NCBI GenBank assembly: GCA_964609825.1
Contig: CAZSSH010000010.1
Location: forward strand, 629,015-693,014
Direction: 5' to 3'
Source: CAZSSH01 sp964609825
GTDB lineage: Bacteria > Verrucomicrobiota > Lentisphaeria > Victivallales > Victivallaceae
Length of the DNA stretch: 64,000 nucleotides
Below, one piece after another: positions 27,124 through 35,979 of this stretch. The stretch's first letter is position 1. Every line of letters starts with the position of its first letter. The position numbers were made by a program, and so were the translations under genes. The notes under the pieces are model-generated. The model was not told the origin of the DNA and searched no databases. It worked only from the letters and a program-made list of their open reading frames with translations.

Positions 27124-28401
27124 TTATACCTTGATCGAGCCTTTTAAATTGCGCCAGGTGCGGCTGGTCTTGTTAAAAAGATTATCCACGGCATCAATGA
27201 AATTGCCGACGGCGCCGCGGTTGCTCTTGGAGCCATTGAGGTTGTTAAAATGGGCGGCGATTTTAAGCGCGCCCCAGACGGTGCTGTACCGGGGGTTCTC
27301 GACCCCGCTCACCGCGCCGCCCGCCTCCAGCGGCTGACCGACCCGGTAGGACATGTCAAAGACTTCCTTAAAAATCTGACCGCTTCGGCTGAATAACGCG
27401 CCGCCGCCCGTCAGGACCGCGCCCGCGCCGATGTTGGCCAAGGAGTTGGTTTCCTGCAAGCGCTGGTAAATAATTTCAAAAATTTCCCGCAAGCGGCTGT
27501 CGATGATGGTCTCCACCGACGACACCGGAATTTTGCGCAATTTGCCCGCTGCGCCGCGAAACTCGATGAATTCCTGCTTGGTACGGATCACCCGGTCGAG
27601 ACTGCCGTCCTCGACCATCTTGCGGCAGACCGAGATCGGCAGATCAAGCCCGATCGACAAATCGTTGCAAAGATGCTCAAAACCGACCTGGACGATGCCG
27701 GTGTCGAGGATCCCGGTATTGTATTCAACAAGGTACTCGGTCACCCCGGCGCCGAAATCGATTAAAAGCACCCCGTGCTCGCGCTCCTCCTCCGACAAAA
27801 TGCCGAAATCGGTCGCCACGGGAGCAAAGACCACATCGACGAAACTGTCGTCAAAGCCGGACTCGCGGACGATGACCCGGAAATTTTCCAGTCGCGACGA
27901 GATGCCGTGGACGACATGGACGTGGGCGTCGAGCTTGCGGGCGTTGTGGTTTAAGGGGTTGCGGACCTTGCGGTCGTCGATCATAAAAAAGGCTTCCGAG
28001 CTGTTGATGATTTCACGATCCTGCGAAAGGTGCTGGATGCGCGCGTTTTCGTGGGCCTCCATGCGCTCCTTGTCGGTGACTTTGTGCTGCTCGTTTTTGA
28101 TGAATACGGTGCCGATGCCGCGGTGCGACTCGATGCCGCAGCCAGTCACCACCACCACAATCATCCGGCAGGACATCAAAAGTCCGCCCGACTGCCGGTC
28201 GGCCTCCTCCAAGGCGCTGTCCAGGGCGTCAAACGCCTGCTCCATGTTGTAGATTTCGCCTTTGACGATGGACCCGGCCGAGTTGACGGTGCCGCGCCCG
28301 ATGATATTGATCCTGCCGTCACTCAAACACTCGCCCAGGAGCACACATATTTTGGATGTGCCAAGCTCAATGGCGCAAATGATTTCCTTGGATTGAAACA
28401 T
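27124..28401 (-). CDS. ftsA: Actin-like division protein FtsA
   Basis: The 425-residue protein starts IICAIELGTSKICVLLGE, the FtsA phosphate-1 motif. It continues with VKGEIYNMEQAFDAL (1C domain), VLLIDFGAGVTEYLV and AVLTGGGALF. The C-terminal TWRNLKGSIKV may be the membrane-binding helix. FtsA anchors FtsZ to the membrane. GGAGAATG lies before the start at 28401. A TTGGCA-N17-TATATT promoter precedes it, divergent from the rhaA promoter. ftsQ and the murein cluster are not adjacent in this window. Confidence 0.92.
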   Translation of the reverse strand: MFQSKEIICAIELGTSKICVLLGECLSDGRINIIGRGTVNSAGSIVKGEIYNMEQAFDALDSALEEADRQSGGLLMSCRMIVVVVTGCGIESHRGIGTVFIKNEQHKVTDKERMEAHENARIQHLSQDREIINSSEAFFMIDDRKVRNPLNHNARKLDAHVHVVHGISSRLENFRVIVRESGFDDSFVDVVFAPVATDFGILSEEEREHGVLLIDFGAGVTEYLVEYNTGILDTGIVQVGFEHLCNDLSIGLDLPISVCRKMVEDGSLDRVIRTKQEFIEFRGAAGKLRKIPVSSVETIIDSRLREIFEIIYQRLQETNSLANIGAGAVLTGGGALFSRSGQIFKEVFDMSYRVGQPLEAGGAVSGVENPRYSTVWGALKIAAHFNNLNGSKSNRGAVGNFIDAVDNLFNKTSRTWRNLKGSIKV

Positions 28402-28443
28402 AAAATCACATTCTCCATGACTGAATTACAATTACCAAGACTA

Positions 28444-28472
28444 AATATATCAAAAAAAAGCCAAATTGCCAA
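28444..28472 (-). promoter_or_regulatory. Predicted promoter of ftsA-ftsZ
   Basis: TTGGCA (28472-28467), 17-base spacer, TATATT (28449-28444) on the minus strand, 43 bases before ftsA. It lies back-to-back with the rhaA promoter in a 188-base gap. Confidence 0.5.
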
Positions 28473-28515
28473 CGCGTTTTTTGATTTTTTAAGCAATTTT
28501 TATCAGCGGGGCGAT

Positions 28516-28543
28516 TTGACTTGCGGCAAATCACAGTTATATT
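28516..28543 (+). promoter_or_regulatory. Predicted promoter of rhaA
   Basis: TTGACT (28516-28521), 16-base spacer, TATATT (28538-28543), 47 bases before the rhaA ATG. GGTAAGGGAA just before the ATG is a good ribosome site. No clear sugar-regulator operator is seen. Confidence 0.5.
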
Positions 28544-28589
28544 AAAGAGAAAATGGTTTTAACCCCATATATTAAGGTAAGGGAACAAC

Positions 28590-29831
28590 ATGAACGAGTT
28601 TGATTTTGCCAAACAAACCTACGCCGCCTGTGGCGTGGATGTGGAAAAAGCCTTTCAGCGGCTCGACAACATTGCGGTGAGCCTCCATTGCTGGCAGGGC
28701 GACGATGTCGGCGGTTTTGAGAACCAAAACGGTCTCGACGGCGGCCTCGCGGTCACCGGAAACTATCCCGGCAAAGCCCGCAACCCGCAGGAGCTGCGTC
28801 AGGATTTGGAAAAGACTTTCACCTTGATCCCCGGCAAAAAGAGACTCAATCTGCACGCAATTTACGCCGAAACCAACGGCAAAAAAGTCGAGCGCAATAA
28901 TCTTGACATCAGCCACTTTGCCAACTGGGTCGATTGGGCCAAAGCGCAAAAAATCGGTTTGGATTTCAACCCTTCGTACTTCTCCCATGCCAAAGCGGCC
29001 AGCGGTTTCACCTTGAGCAGCGCCGACAACGGCATCCGCAAATTTTGGATCGAGCACGGCATCGCCTGCCGCAAAATTGCCGAACAATTCGGCAAAAAGC
29101 TCAACAACTGCTGCGTCACCAACTTTTGGGTGCCGGACGGCTTTAAAGACACTCCGTTTGACCGCCTCGCCCCCCGCAAACGTCTCGCCGACTCGCTCGA
29201 CAAAATCTTTGCCGAGAAAATCAGCGAAAAATACAACAAAGACGCCGTCGAGTGCAAACTTTTCGGCATCGGCGCCGAGAGCTGTACCGTCGGCTCGCAT
29301 GAGTTTTACATGGGCTACGCACTCAAAAACGGCAAACTGTTGTGCCTTGACGCCGGTCACTTTCACCCGACCGAAGTTATTTCCGACAAAATCAGCAGCG
29401 TTTTGATGTACTCTGACGAAGTGTTGCTCCACGTGAGCCGCGGCGTCCGCTGGGACAGCGACCATGTGGTCACGTTGACTGACGAATTGCGCGCCATCGC
29501 CGAGGAAATCGTCCGCCATGACTTTGACAAAAAGGTCCACATCGGCCTCGATTACTTTGACGCCTCAATTAACCGCATCGCCGCCTGGACCATCGGCGCG
29601 CGCAACATGTACAAAGCCTTGTTGATGGCTCTCACCGAGCCCGCAACTTTGATCAAAAACGCGGAAAAAGCCGGTGACAACACCAGCCGCCTCGCGTTGC
29701 TTGAGGAAAGCCGCACGCTGCCCTTCGCCGCCGTGTGGAACGAGTACTGCCGCCGCAGCAACGTGCCGGTCGGCTCCGCTTGGCTCGACGAAGTCAAAGC
29801 TTACGAAAAGAGCGTTTTAAGCAAGCGCTGA
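28590..29831 (+). CDS. rhaA: L-rhamnose isomerase
   Basis: The 413-residue protein matches RhaA throughout: VSLHCWQGDDVGGFE, LNLHAIYAE, GLDFNPSYFSH, FWVPDGFKD, LCLDAGHFHPTEVISDKIS and HVSRGVRWDSDHVV. The metal-binding Glu, Asp and His residues lie in those segments. It converts L-rhamnose to L-rhamnulose. It is followed by the rhamnulose-phosphate aldolase/dehydrogenase gene after a terminator-like hairpin. The kinase step (RhaB) is missing from the window. Confidence 0.97.
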   Translation: MNEFDFAKQTYAACGVDVEKAFQRLDNIAVSLHCWQGDDVGGFENQNGLDGGLAVTGNYPGKARNPQELRQDLEKTFTLIPGKKRLNLHAIYAETNGKKVERNNLDISHFANWVDWAKAQKIGLDFNPSYFSHAKAASGFTLSSADNGIRKFWIEHGIACRKIAEQFGKKLNNCCVTNFWVPDGFKDTPFDRLAPRKRLADSLDKIFAEKISEKYNKDAVECKLFGIGAESCTVGSHEFYMGYALKNGKLLCLDAGHFHPTEVISDKISSVLMYSDEVLLHVSRGVRWDSDHVVTLTDELRAIAEEIVRHDFDKKVHIGLDYFDASINRIAAWTIGARNMYKALLMALTEPATLIKNAEKAGDNTSRLALLEESRTLPFAAVWNEYCRRSNVPVGSAWLDEVKAYEKSVLSKR

Positions 29832-29848
29832 GCAACCGTTTGATCGAT

Positions 29849-29881
29849 AAACCCGTGTCCGGACAATCCGGCGCGGGTTTT
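29849..29881 (+). terminator. Hairpin with T-run after rhaA
   Basis: AAACCCG ... CGGGTTT form the outer stem, and CCGGA-CAA-TCCGG the inner stem; TTTT follows. This is probably a partial or full terminator between rhaA and the aldolase gene. Confidence 0.6.
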
Positions 29882-29932
29882 GCCGCTTGTATGTATCAGG
29901 ACTCTTAATATCATTAACGATCAGGAATAACT

Positions 29933-31828
29933 ATGTCACTGCAAGTCATCACCGAGCTCTCCAACAAATACGGTTCCGACGCCAATTTCGTTTTGGCCGG
30001 CGGCGGAAACACTTCCTATAAAGATGAGAAATTTCTCTATGTGAAACCCAGCGGCGTCAGCCTCGCCAAGATTACCGCCGGTGATTTCGTCAAAATGTCG
30101 CGAGAAATCATCAAGCGCTGCTTCAACCTTCCCGAATACGCCGACAAAAAAGAGCGCGAAGCCATGGTGACGCGGCTGATGACCTTTGCGGTCGAGTCGG
30201 ACAACGGCCGCCGCCCGTCGGTGGAGGCGCCGCTGCATGACTTGATGCCCTTCCGCTATGTGGTGCATTTGCACCCGGGCGCGGTCAACGGTTTAACCTG
30301 CAGCAAAAATGCCAAGGCCGAGTGCCTCCGGCTTTTCCCGGGCTCGATCTGGATCGATCCCACCGACCCCGGCTACATTTTGGCCAAAGTTGTTTATGAC
30401 GCCTATCAAAACCATACCAAAGCAACCGGTAAAAACGCCGAGTTGATCTTCCTCCAAAACCACGGCGTCTTTGTCGGCGCGGACACTCCGGAAAAGATCG
30501 ATGAGCTCTACAAGCACATCATGGACACCCTGGCCGCGCATTACCAAAAAGCCAATGTTTCCACCGAGCTTGCCATGGGCACTTTGGACGAAGAGACGGT
30601 CATGACCTACGCCCCCATGTTGCGCGGCGCTTTGGGCTCCGACGGCAAAGTGATGACGGTCAAAGCCTTGCCGCCCTTTGCCACCGCCCGCGGCCCCCTC
30701 ACCCCCGACCACATCGTTTATGCCAAATCCTTTGCTTTGGTGAGCGAGGACCCGACCCCGGAAAAAATTCACGCGTTTGCCCAAAAGCACGGCTACAAGC
30801 CCCTCGTTATCGAGATCCCCGGCAAAGCCGTCTTTGCCGCCGGTAAAAACGGCGCCGGGGCGGAAACCGTCGCCACCTTGGCGATTGACGCCGGGCGCGT
30901 CCAGCAAATGACCAAGGCTTTTGGCGGCGAACAATTTATGGCTGACGAAAACCGCCTCTTTATTGAAAATTGGGAAGCCGAATCCTACCGCCAAAAAGTC
31001 GCGGCGGGCGCGGGCAATCAGCTCTCCGGCAAAGTCGCGATCATCACCGGCGGTGCGCAGGGCTTCGGCTTCGGTATTGCCGAGGATTTGGCCGCGGCGG
31101 GCGCGACGGTGGTCATCGCCGACTTAAACGTCGATGGTGCCGCCAAAGCCGCCAAGAGCCTCAAAGCCGCGGGCGGCGCGGGCGCGGTGGCGGTCAACAT
31201 CGCCGATGAAACCTCGGTCGCCGAGATGGTCAAATCCGTCGTCAAAAATTACGGCGGCATCGATATTTTTGTCGCCAACGCAGGCGTCTTAAAAGCCGGA
31301 TCGGTCAAGACTCTCGATAAAAAAGACTGGGACTTTGTGACCAATGTCAATTATACCGGGTACTTCCTCTGCGTCAAGCACGTCGCCCCGGTGATGAGCA
31401 AACAAAATCAGGCCTCCGGCAGCTGGACCGACATCGTCCAGATCAACTCCAAGAGCGGGCTCGCCGGGTCCAACCGCAACGGAGCTTACGCCGGGAGCAA
31501 ATTCGGCACCATCGGGCTTACGCAAAGCTTCGCCCTTGAGCTCGTCGCCGACAAGATCAAGGTCAACAGCATTTGCCCCGGCAACTTCTTTGACGGTCCG
31601 TTGTGGTCCGACCCGGAGAAGGGCCTGTTTGTCCAATACCTCCAAAGCGGCAAAGTCCCCGGCGCCGCCTCGGTCGCCGATGTCAAAAGTTATTACGAAA
31701 ATCAGATCCCGATGCGCCGCGGCTGTACCCCTGCCGACGTCGCCAAGGCAATCATGTACACGGTCAATCAACCCTACGAAACCGGTCAGGCCATCCCGGT
31801 GACCGGCGGACAGATTATGTTAAACTAA
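29933..31828 (+). CDS. Bifunctional rhamnulose-1-phosphate aldolase / short-chain dehydrogenase
   Basis: The 631-residue fusion has a class II aldolase part (about 1-230) with HLHPGAVNGLTCS and FLQNHGVFVGADTPE. From about residue 363 it has an SDR domain with VAIITGGAQGFGFG (TGxxxGxG), NAGVLKAGS, and the active-site Ser plus YAGSK. Such fusions cleave rhamnulose-1-phosphate to dihydroxyacetone phosphate and lactaldehyde and then act on lactaldehyde. It is somewhat shorter than the usual ~690 residues. It follows rhaA and precedes an SGNH esterase. Family assignment is strong; exact second activity is less certain. Confidence 0.88.
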   Translation: MSLQVITELSNKYGSDANFVLAGGGNTSYKDEKFLYVKPSGVSLAKITAGDFVKMSREIIKRCFNLPEYADKKEREAMVTRLMTFAVESDNGRRPSVEAPLHDLMPFRYVVHLHPGAVNGLTCSKNAKAECLRLFPGSIWIDPTDPGYILAKVVYDAYQNHTKATGKNAELIFLQNHGVFVGADTPEKIDELYKHIMDTLAAHYQKANVSTELAMGTLDEETVMTYAPMLRGALGSDGKVMTVKALPPFATARGPLTPDHIVYAKSFALVSEDPTPEKIHAFAQKHGYKPLVIEIPGKAVFAAGKNGAGAETVATLAIDAGRVQQMTKAFGGEQFMADENRLFIENWEAESYRQKVAAGAGNQLSGKVAIITGGAQGFGFGIAEDLAAAGATVVIADLNVDGAAKAAKSLKAAGGAGAVAVNIADETSVAEMVKSVVKNYGGIDIFVANAGVLKAGSVKTLDKKDWDFVTNVNYTGYFLCVKHVAPVMSKQNQASGSWTDIVQINSKSGLAGSNRNGAYAGSKFGTIGLTQSFALELVADKIKVNSICPGNFFDGPLWSDPEKGLFVQYLQSGKVPGAASVADVKSYYENQIPMRRGCTPADVAKAIMYTVNQPYETGQAIPVTGGQIMLN

Positions 31829-31841
31829 TGTTGAGGGAAAA

Positions 31842-32468
31842 ATGAATCCTGTAACCATTGTATTTCAGGGTGACTCGATCACCGATTGCGGCCGCAGCCG
31901 CGACAACGACAATTATCTGGGCGGCGGTTACGTCAACTTGATCACCGCTCGGCTGTTGGCCGACCGCCTCGGCAGCATGACCAAGGTTTACAACCGCGGC
32001 ATCAGCGGCCACCGGGTGGTCGATCTTTACGCGCGGTGGAAGATTGATATGATCAACCTCAAGCCGGATGTGTTGTCCATTCTGATCGGGGTCAATGACA
32101 CCTGGCATCACTTCAGCTACAACAACGGCGTCGAGCCGGAGCGTTATCGCGAATTTTACCAGAAACTCATCGACTGGACTCAAAAGGATCTCCCGGCGAC
32201 CAAAATCGTCCTCATGGAACCCTTTGTACTGAAGACCGGCGTGGTCAACGATGACTGGATGGCCGAGATGGATCAACGCCGGGCCATCGTCAAACAATTG
32301 GCCAAACAATATCAGTTGCCTCTGGTCGAGCTCCAAAATGTCCTCCAAAACGCGGCGGACAAAGCCGGCGACCCCGCCCAAATCCTCCACGACGGTGTGC
32401 ATCCCTCGCTGGCCGGGCATCAGATCATTGCCGACACATGGCTCAAAACCGCCGGGAAGCTGTTATAA
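31842..32468 (+). CDS. SGNH hydrolase, possible rhamnogalacturonan or sugar O-acetylesterase
   Basis: The 208-residue protein lacks a signal peptide. It carries FQGDSITDCG with Ser12, the block II glycine (NRGISGHR), LIGVND, and DGVHPSLAGH with the Asp/His pair. This is a complete SGNH catalytic set. GAGGG lies seven bases before the ATG. It follows the rhamnose genes by 13 bases and shares TAATG with folE. Removal of acetyl groups from rhamnose-containing oligosaccharides is inferred from this context. Confidence 0.82.
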   Translation: MNPVTIVFQGDSITDCGRSRDNDNYLGGGYVNLITARLLADRLGSMTKVYNRGISGHRVVDLYARWKIDMINLKPDVLSILIGVNDTWHHFSYNNGVEPERYREFYQKLIDWTQKDLPATKIVLMEPFVLKTGVVNDDWMAEMDQRRAIVKQLAKQYQLPLVELQNVLQNAADKAGDPAQILHDGVHPSLAGHQIIADTWLKTAGKLL

Positions 32469-33007
32469 TGCAGGACCAAATCAAAAAAATATTGCTCGCC
32501 ATCGGCGAGGACCCGGAGCGAGAAGGCTTGCTCGACACCCCCAAGCGGGTGGACAAGAGCCTGCGCTTTTTGACCCGCGGCTATCATCAAAAGTTGGAGG
32601 AGGTCATCAACGGCGCGTTGTTTGAGGCCGAGTCCGATGACATGATTATTGTCAAGGACATCGAGTTTTTCAGTCTTTGCGAGCACCACATGCTGCCCTT
32701 TTTCGGCAAATGCCACATCGGCTACATCCCGACCAAAAAAATCATCGGCGTGAGCAAAATCGCCCGCGTGGTCGATATGTTTGCCCGGCGGCTGCAAGTC
32801 CAGGAGCGTTTGACCCACCAAATCTCCGAGGCGATTCTCACCGCCACCGGGGCCGAGGGCGTCGGCGTGGTGATGGAGGCGCGGCACTTATGCATGCAAA
32901 TGCGCGGCGTCGAGAAACAGCACTCGGTGATGACCACCAGTGCGATGAAAGGCTCCTTCCGCGCCGACAACTCCACCCGCAGTGAATTCATGCGGTTGAT
33001 CAAATGA
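32468..33007 (+). CDS. folE: GTP cyclohydrolase I
   Basis: The 179-residue protein has GEDPEREGLLDTPKRV, SLCEHHMLPFFGKCHIGYIP (zinc Cys and His) and ARHLCMQMRGV (second zinc Cys). These are the complete FolE signature. It makes dihydroneopterin triphosphate from GTP, the first step of folate synthesis; folP lies at 54.5 kb. The start is the ATG at 32468, overlapping the esterase stop as TAATG. It overlaps dtd by ATGA. Confidence 0.96.
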   Translation: MQDQIKKILLAIGEDPEREGLLDTPKRVDKSLRFLTRGYHQKLEEVINGALFEAESDDMIIVKDIEFFSLCEHHMLPFFGKCHIGYIPTKKIIGVSKIARVVDMFARRLQVQERLTHQISEAILTATGAEGVGVVMEARHLCMQMRGVEKQHSVMTTSAMKGSFRADNSTRSEFMRLIK

Positions 33008-33444
33008 AAATCGTCGTCCAGCGCGTCAGTCATGCCGAAGTCAAGGTCGATCACGAGGTGGTCGGCAAGATCGCTCACGGCCTCATGATTTTGGTCGGCG
33101 TTACCCATACCGACACGGAGAGCGACGCCAAATTTTTGGCCGAAAAGGCGGCAAACTTGCGGATATTCAACGATCACGAGGGCAAGATGAACCGTTCCTT
33201 GTTAAACATCGGCGGCGAGGCCTTGATCGTTTCGCAATTCACCTTGTACGGCGACGCGCAAAAGGGCCGCCGCCCCTCCTTTACCGAGGCGGCGGGGCCG
33301 GAGCTGGCCAACAGTTTATACTTGCAGTTTATCAGCGAAATGGAAAAAACGGGTGTCAAAACCGCCACCGGCATTTTTGGCGCGGATATGAAAGTAGAGT
33401 TGCTTAACGACGGACCGGTCACCATCATCATCGACTCCAAATGA
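33004..33444 (+). CDS. dtd: D-aminoacyl-tRNA deacylase
   Basis: The 146-residue protein starts MKIVVQRVSHAEVKV and has SQFTLYGDAQKGRRPSF and the C-terminal NDGPVTI, the two motifs that form the DTD active site across the dimer. It frees tRNA from D-amino acids and, in many bacteria, glycine mischarged on tRNA-Ala. It overlaps folE and dxr by ATGA on both sides, so it is probably translated as part of the chain. Confidence 0.96.
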   Translation: MKIVVQRVSHAEVKVDHEVVGKIAHGLMILVGVTHTDTESDAKFLAEKAANLRIFNDHEGKMNRSLLNIGGEALIVSQFTLYGDAQKGRRPSFTEAAGPELANSLYLQFISEMEKTGVKTATGIFGADMKVELLNDGPVTIIIDSK

Positions 33445-34592
33445 AAAAACAACACATCGTTATCCTGGGCGTCACCGGCTCCATCGGCGACAGCACCTTA
33501 AAAGTGGTCAAGGCGCATCCGGAGCAATTTGAAATCTCCGGGATTGCCAATTATAACAACATCGACAAACTCTCCGTCATCGCCAAAGAATTCGCGGTCA
33601 AGCGCGTCGTTTGCGCCGATTTGGAGAAACTCGCCAAATTGAGAGAGCTGCTGCCACCCGGCATCCAATCCGACGCGGGCACCGGGGCGATGCTTGACTT
33701 GGTCTCCCTCCCCGAAGTCGATACCGTCGTTTGTGCCATTGTCGGCACCGGCGGGCTGTTGCCGGTGATCGCGGCCATCCGGGCCGGAAAACGCATCGCG
33801 TTGGCGAGCAAAGAAGTCATGGTTCTTGCGGGCGATTTGATCCGCCGCGAGTTGTCCAACCACCCGCAGGCCCAGCTGATCCCGGTGGACAGCGAGCACT
33901 CGGCGATTTTTCAGTGTCTCCATGCCCGCAACCGGGAGGAGATCAAATATTTGTGGCTCACCGCCTCGGGCGGCGCTTTTCGTTCCTGGCCCTGCGAGGC
34001 GATGCGCCGGGCGACCCTCGCCGACGCCTTGCGGCACCCGACTTGGAGCATGGGCAAAAAGGTGACCATCGACTCGGCCTCGTTGATGAATAAAGCACTG
34101 GAGCTTGTCGAGGCCAAATATCTCTTTGATGTTTTACCACAGCAGCTTAAGGTTGTCGTGCACCCGCAGTCGGTGGTGCACTCGATGGTCGAGTTTGTCG
34201 ACGGGAGTTTTATCAGCCAAATGTCCAAGCCGGATATGTGTTTTGCCATCCAGTATGCGTTAAGCTACCCCCACCGCTGGGCGGGCAATTTGCCGCAGCT
34301 TGACTTTGCGCAAATGAGCAAGCTCGAGTTTGAGCTCCCTGATCACGCCAAATATCCGTCGCTCGATTTTGCAGAAGCGGCGCTGACGGCGGGGGGCACC
34401 ATGCCGGGGGTGATGAATGCGGCCAACGAGATCGCGGTCGATCGTTTTTGCCGCGGCGAAATTGATTTCATCCATATTTATGACATTATTGAGCAAACAA
34501 TGGCACGGCACATTGTCGAGCCGCAAACGTCACTGGAGCAAATTCAAACCGTGGACCGTTGGGCGCGGGAAGTCGCCCGCAGCATCTCATGA
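33441..34592 (+). CDS. dxr: 1-deoxy-D-xylulose 5-phosphate reductoisomerase
   Basis: The 383-residue protein contains LGVTGSIGDSTL (NADPH site), ALASKEVMVLAGDLI, VDSEHSAIFQCL (metal-binding Asp and Glu), MGKKVTIDSASLMNKALE and VHPQSVVHSMVEF. It carries out the second step of the MEP isoprenoid pathway, making MEP from DXP. It overlaps dtd and the MBL hydrolase gene by ATGA. The usual partner rseP does not follow. Confidence 0.97.
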   Translation: MKKQHIVILGVTGSIGDSTLKVVKAHPEQFEISGIANYNNIDKLSVIAKEFAVKRVVCADLEKLAKLRELLPPGIQSDAGTGAMLDLVSLPEVDTVVCAIVGTGGLLPVIAAIRAGKRIALASKEVMVLAGDLIRRELSNHPQAQLIPVDSEHSAIFQCLHARNREEIKYLWLTASGGAFRSWPCEAMRRATLADALRHPTWSMGKKVTIDSASLMNKALELVEAKYLFDVLPQQLKVVVHPQSVVHSMVEFVDGSFISQMSKPDMCFAIQYALSYPHRWAGNLPQLDFAQMSKLEFELPDHAKYPSLDFAEAALTAGGTMPGVMNAANEIAVDRFCRGEIDFIHIYDIIEQTMARHIVEPQTSLEQIQTVDRWAREVARSIS

Positions 34593-35671
34593 CCAAAAAT
34601 TTTCGCAATGCCGTCCGTTTCGCGCTCATGTTGCTCAGTGCGACCGTGATCTCGGTCGCCTTGCTGAGCTTGTACGCCTGCGCCCGCATGGGCGGACTGC
34701 CGGACGGTGATGATTATAACCAAAAGTACACCGCCATGCCCAATTTTAAAGACGGAAAATTTGTCAATACCGAGCCCGCCGTCGTCGATATGAGCCGCGG
34801 CGGCAAACCCAATATGCTGCGCTTTTTGTTTGAGAGCAATGAGACGCCCCAAATCCCGATGCAGCGGCTCTCACCGGCCGATTTTGCCGCCACCCCCGAC
34901 CGCGAGCTCTCCATCCGCTGGCTCGGGCACTCGATGCTGATTGTCGAGATGGACGAGACACGCTTTTTGACCGATCCCGTGTTCGGCAACGCCGCTCCGG
35001 TCCCCTTGGCCGTCCGGCGCTACACCCCCGCCCCGATGGCGCGCGAGAAATTGCCGCCCTTTGACTTTGTGCTCATTTCGCATGATCATTATGACCACTT
35101 GGAGTATGAGACCATCCGTTATTTCCGCGACCGCACCGAGCCGTTTATCGTACCTTTGGGAGTCGGCGAACGGCTCAAACGCTGGGGAATTCAACCCGAG
35201 CGCATCCATGAGCTCAACTGGGGGCAAAGCATTACGGTTAAAAATCTCACGGTGACAGCCGCCGAAGCGCGCCATTTCTCGGGGCGGAGTTTCTCCGACC
35301 GCGACCGGACGCTGTGGGCGGCCTTTGCGGTCACGGGCAGTCAACGCTTCTTTTTCGGCGCCGACGGCGGCTACGGCAAACACTTCCGCGAAATCGGCAA
35401 CACCTTCGGCTCGTTTGACGCGGCGGCGCTGGAAATCGACGCGTGGAATATCAGATGGCCCAACAATCATTTGTTTCCCGAGGAAGTCATTCAGGCGACC
35501 GGCGATTTAAATGCCCAAGTTTTGCTTCCGATCCACTGGAGCGTGTTTAATCTGGCAATGCACCCTTATAATGAGTCAATCAACAAAATAAAAGAACTTG
35601 CCCAAGAGCATAAAATCCCGTTGCGGACGCCGCAAATCGGCGAAAAAATCATCATTGCGCCCAAAAAATAA
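34589..35671 (+). CDS. Membrane-anchored metallo-beta-lactamase-fold hydrolase (NAPE-PLD/UlaG-like)
   Basis: The 360-residue protein has an N-terminal helix (about 9-30) ending in SLYACARMGG, which could be an imperfect lipobox. SHDHYDHLEYETI provides the MBL metal motif HxHxDH, and FFGADGGYG and LPIHWSVF supply the remaining metal ligands. The overall layout resembles NAPE-PLD-type phospholipases, which act on lipid phosphodiesters, but the substrate is unknown. It starts by ATGA overlap with dxr. The operon ends in the hairpin at 35672-35700. Confidence 0.82.
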   Translation: MTKNFRNAVRFALMLLSATVISVALLSLYACARMGGLPDGDDYNQKYTAMPNFKDGKFVNTEPAVVDMSRGGKPNMLRFLFESNETPQIPMQRLSPADFAATPDRELSIRWLGHSMLIVEMDETRFLTDPVFGNAAPVPLAVRRYTPAPMAREKLPPFDFVLISHDHYDHLEYETIRYFRDRTEPFIVPLGVGERLKRWGIQPERIHELNWGQSITVKNLTVTAAEARHFSGRSFSDRDRTLWAAFAVTGSQRFFFGADGGYGKHFREIGNTFGSFDAAALEIDAWNIRWPNNHLFPEEVIQATGDLNAQVLLPIHWSVFNLAMHPYNESINKIKELAQEHKIPLRTPQIGEKIIIAPKK

Positions 35672-35700
35672 GCGGCGTCTCCGATTCACGGAAACGCCGC
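35672..35700. terminator. Bidirectional terminator between converging genes
   Basis: GCGGCGT-C-TCCG-ATTCA-CGGA-A-ACGCCGC forms a strong hairpin, flanked by A-rich sequence on the left and ATTTT on the right. It can therefore end transcripts from both directions. Confidence 0.75.
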
Positions 35701-35715
35701 ATTTTGGTCATCAAA

Positions 35716-35979
35716 CTAGAGCGCAAACAACGCGCATTTGGAGCAGTCACCGCCAGCGCAGCCGGAGCAGCCGCCGGATAAATTGGCCTTCTTCTGCTGT
35801 TTCTCTCTGGCTTCCTGAGTCATGCAATTTTTTTTGCACTTTTGTCCGGCATTTTGACTGTTGTCACAAATGCCGTCACGATTTTTGTCTTTGAAACATT
35901 TGGGAAGCGAGCTGTCGCTCCCGGCAATCCAAAATACAAAAGCCGCCGCCAACAATATCCCAAGCAAATGTTTTACCAT
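35716..35979 (-). CDS. Small Cys-rich exported or membrane-anchored protein
   Basis: The 87-residue protein has an N-terminal signal or anchor helix (LLGILLAAAFVFWIAG). A Cys-rich part follows: CFKDKNRDGICDN, CKKNC, and GGCSGCAGGDCSKC. The DKNRDG segment looks like a calcium loop; the spaced cysteines could bind a metal or form disulfides. I know no family for it. Its ATG shares a base with the upstream stop (TAATG), so it is probably made together with the preceding protein. Confidence 0.65.
   Translation of the reverse strand: MVKHLLGILLAAAFVFWIAGSDSSLPKCFKDKNRDGICDNSQNAGQKCKKNCMTQEAREKQQKKANLSGGCSGCAGGDCSKCALFAL

Noticed and set aside
32438..32467. Ten-residue longer start for folE
   Set aside because: It lies inside the esterase gene; the TAATG start at 32468 agrees with the family's N-terminus.
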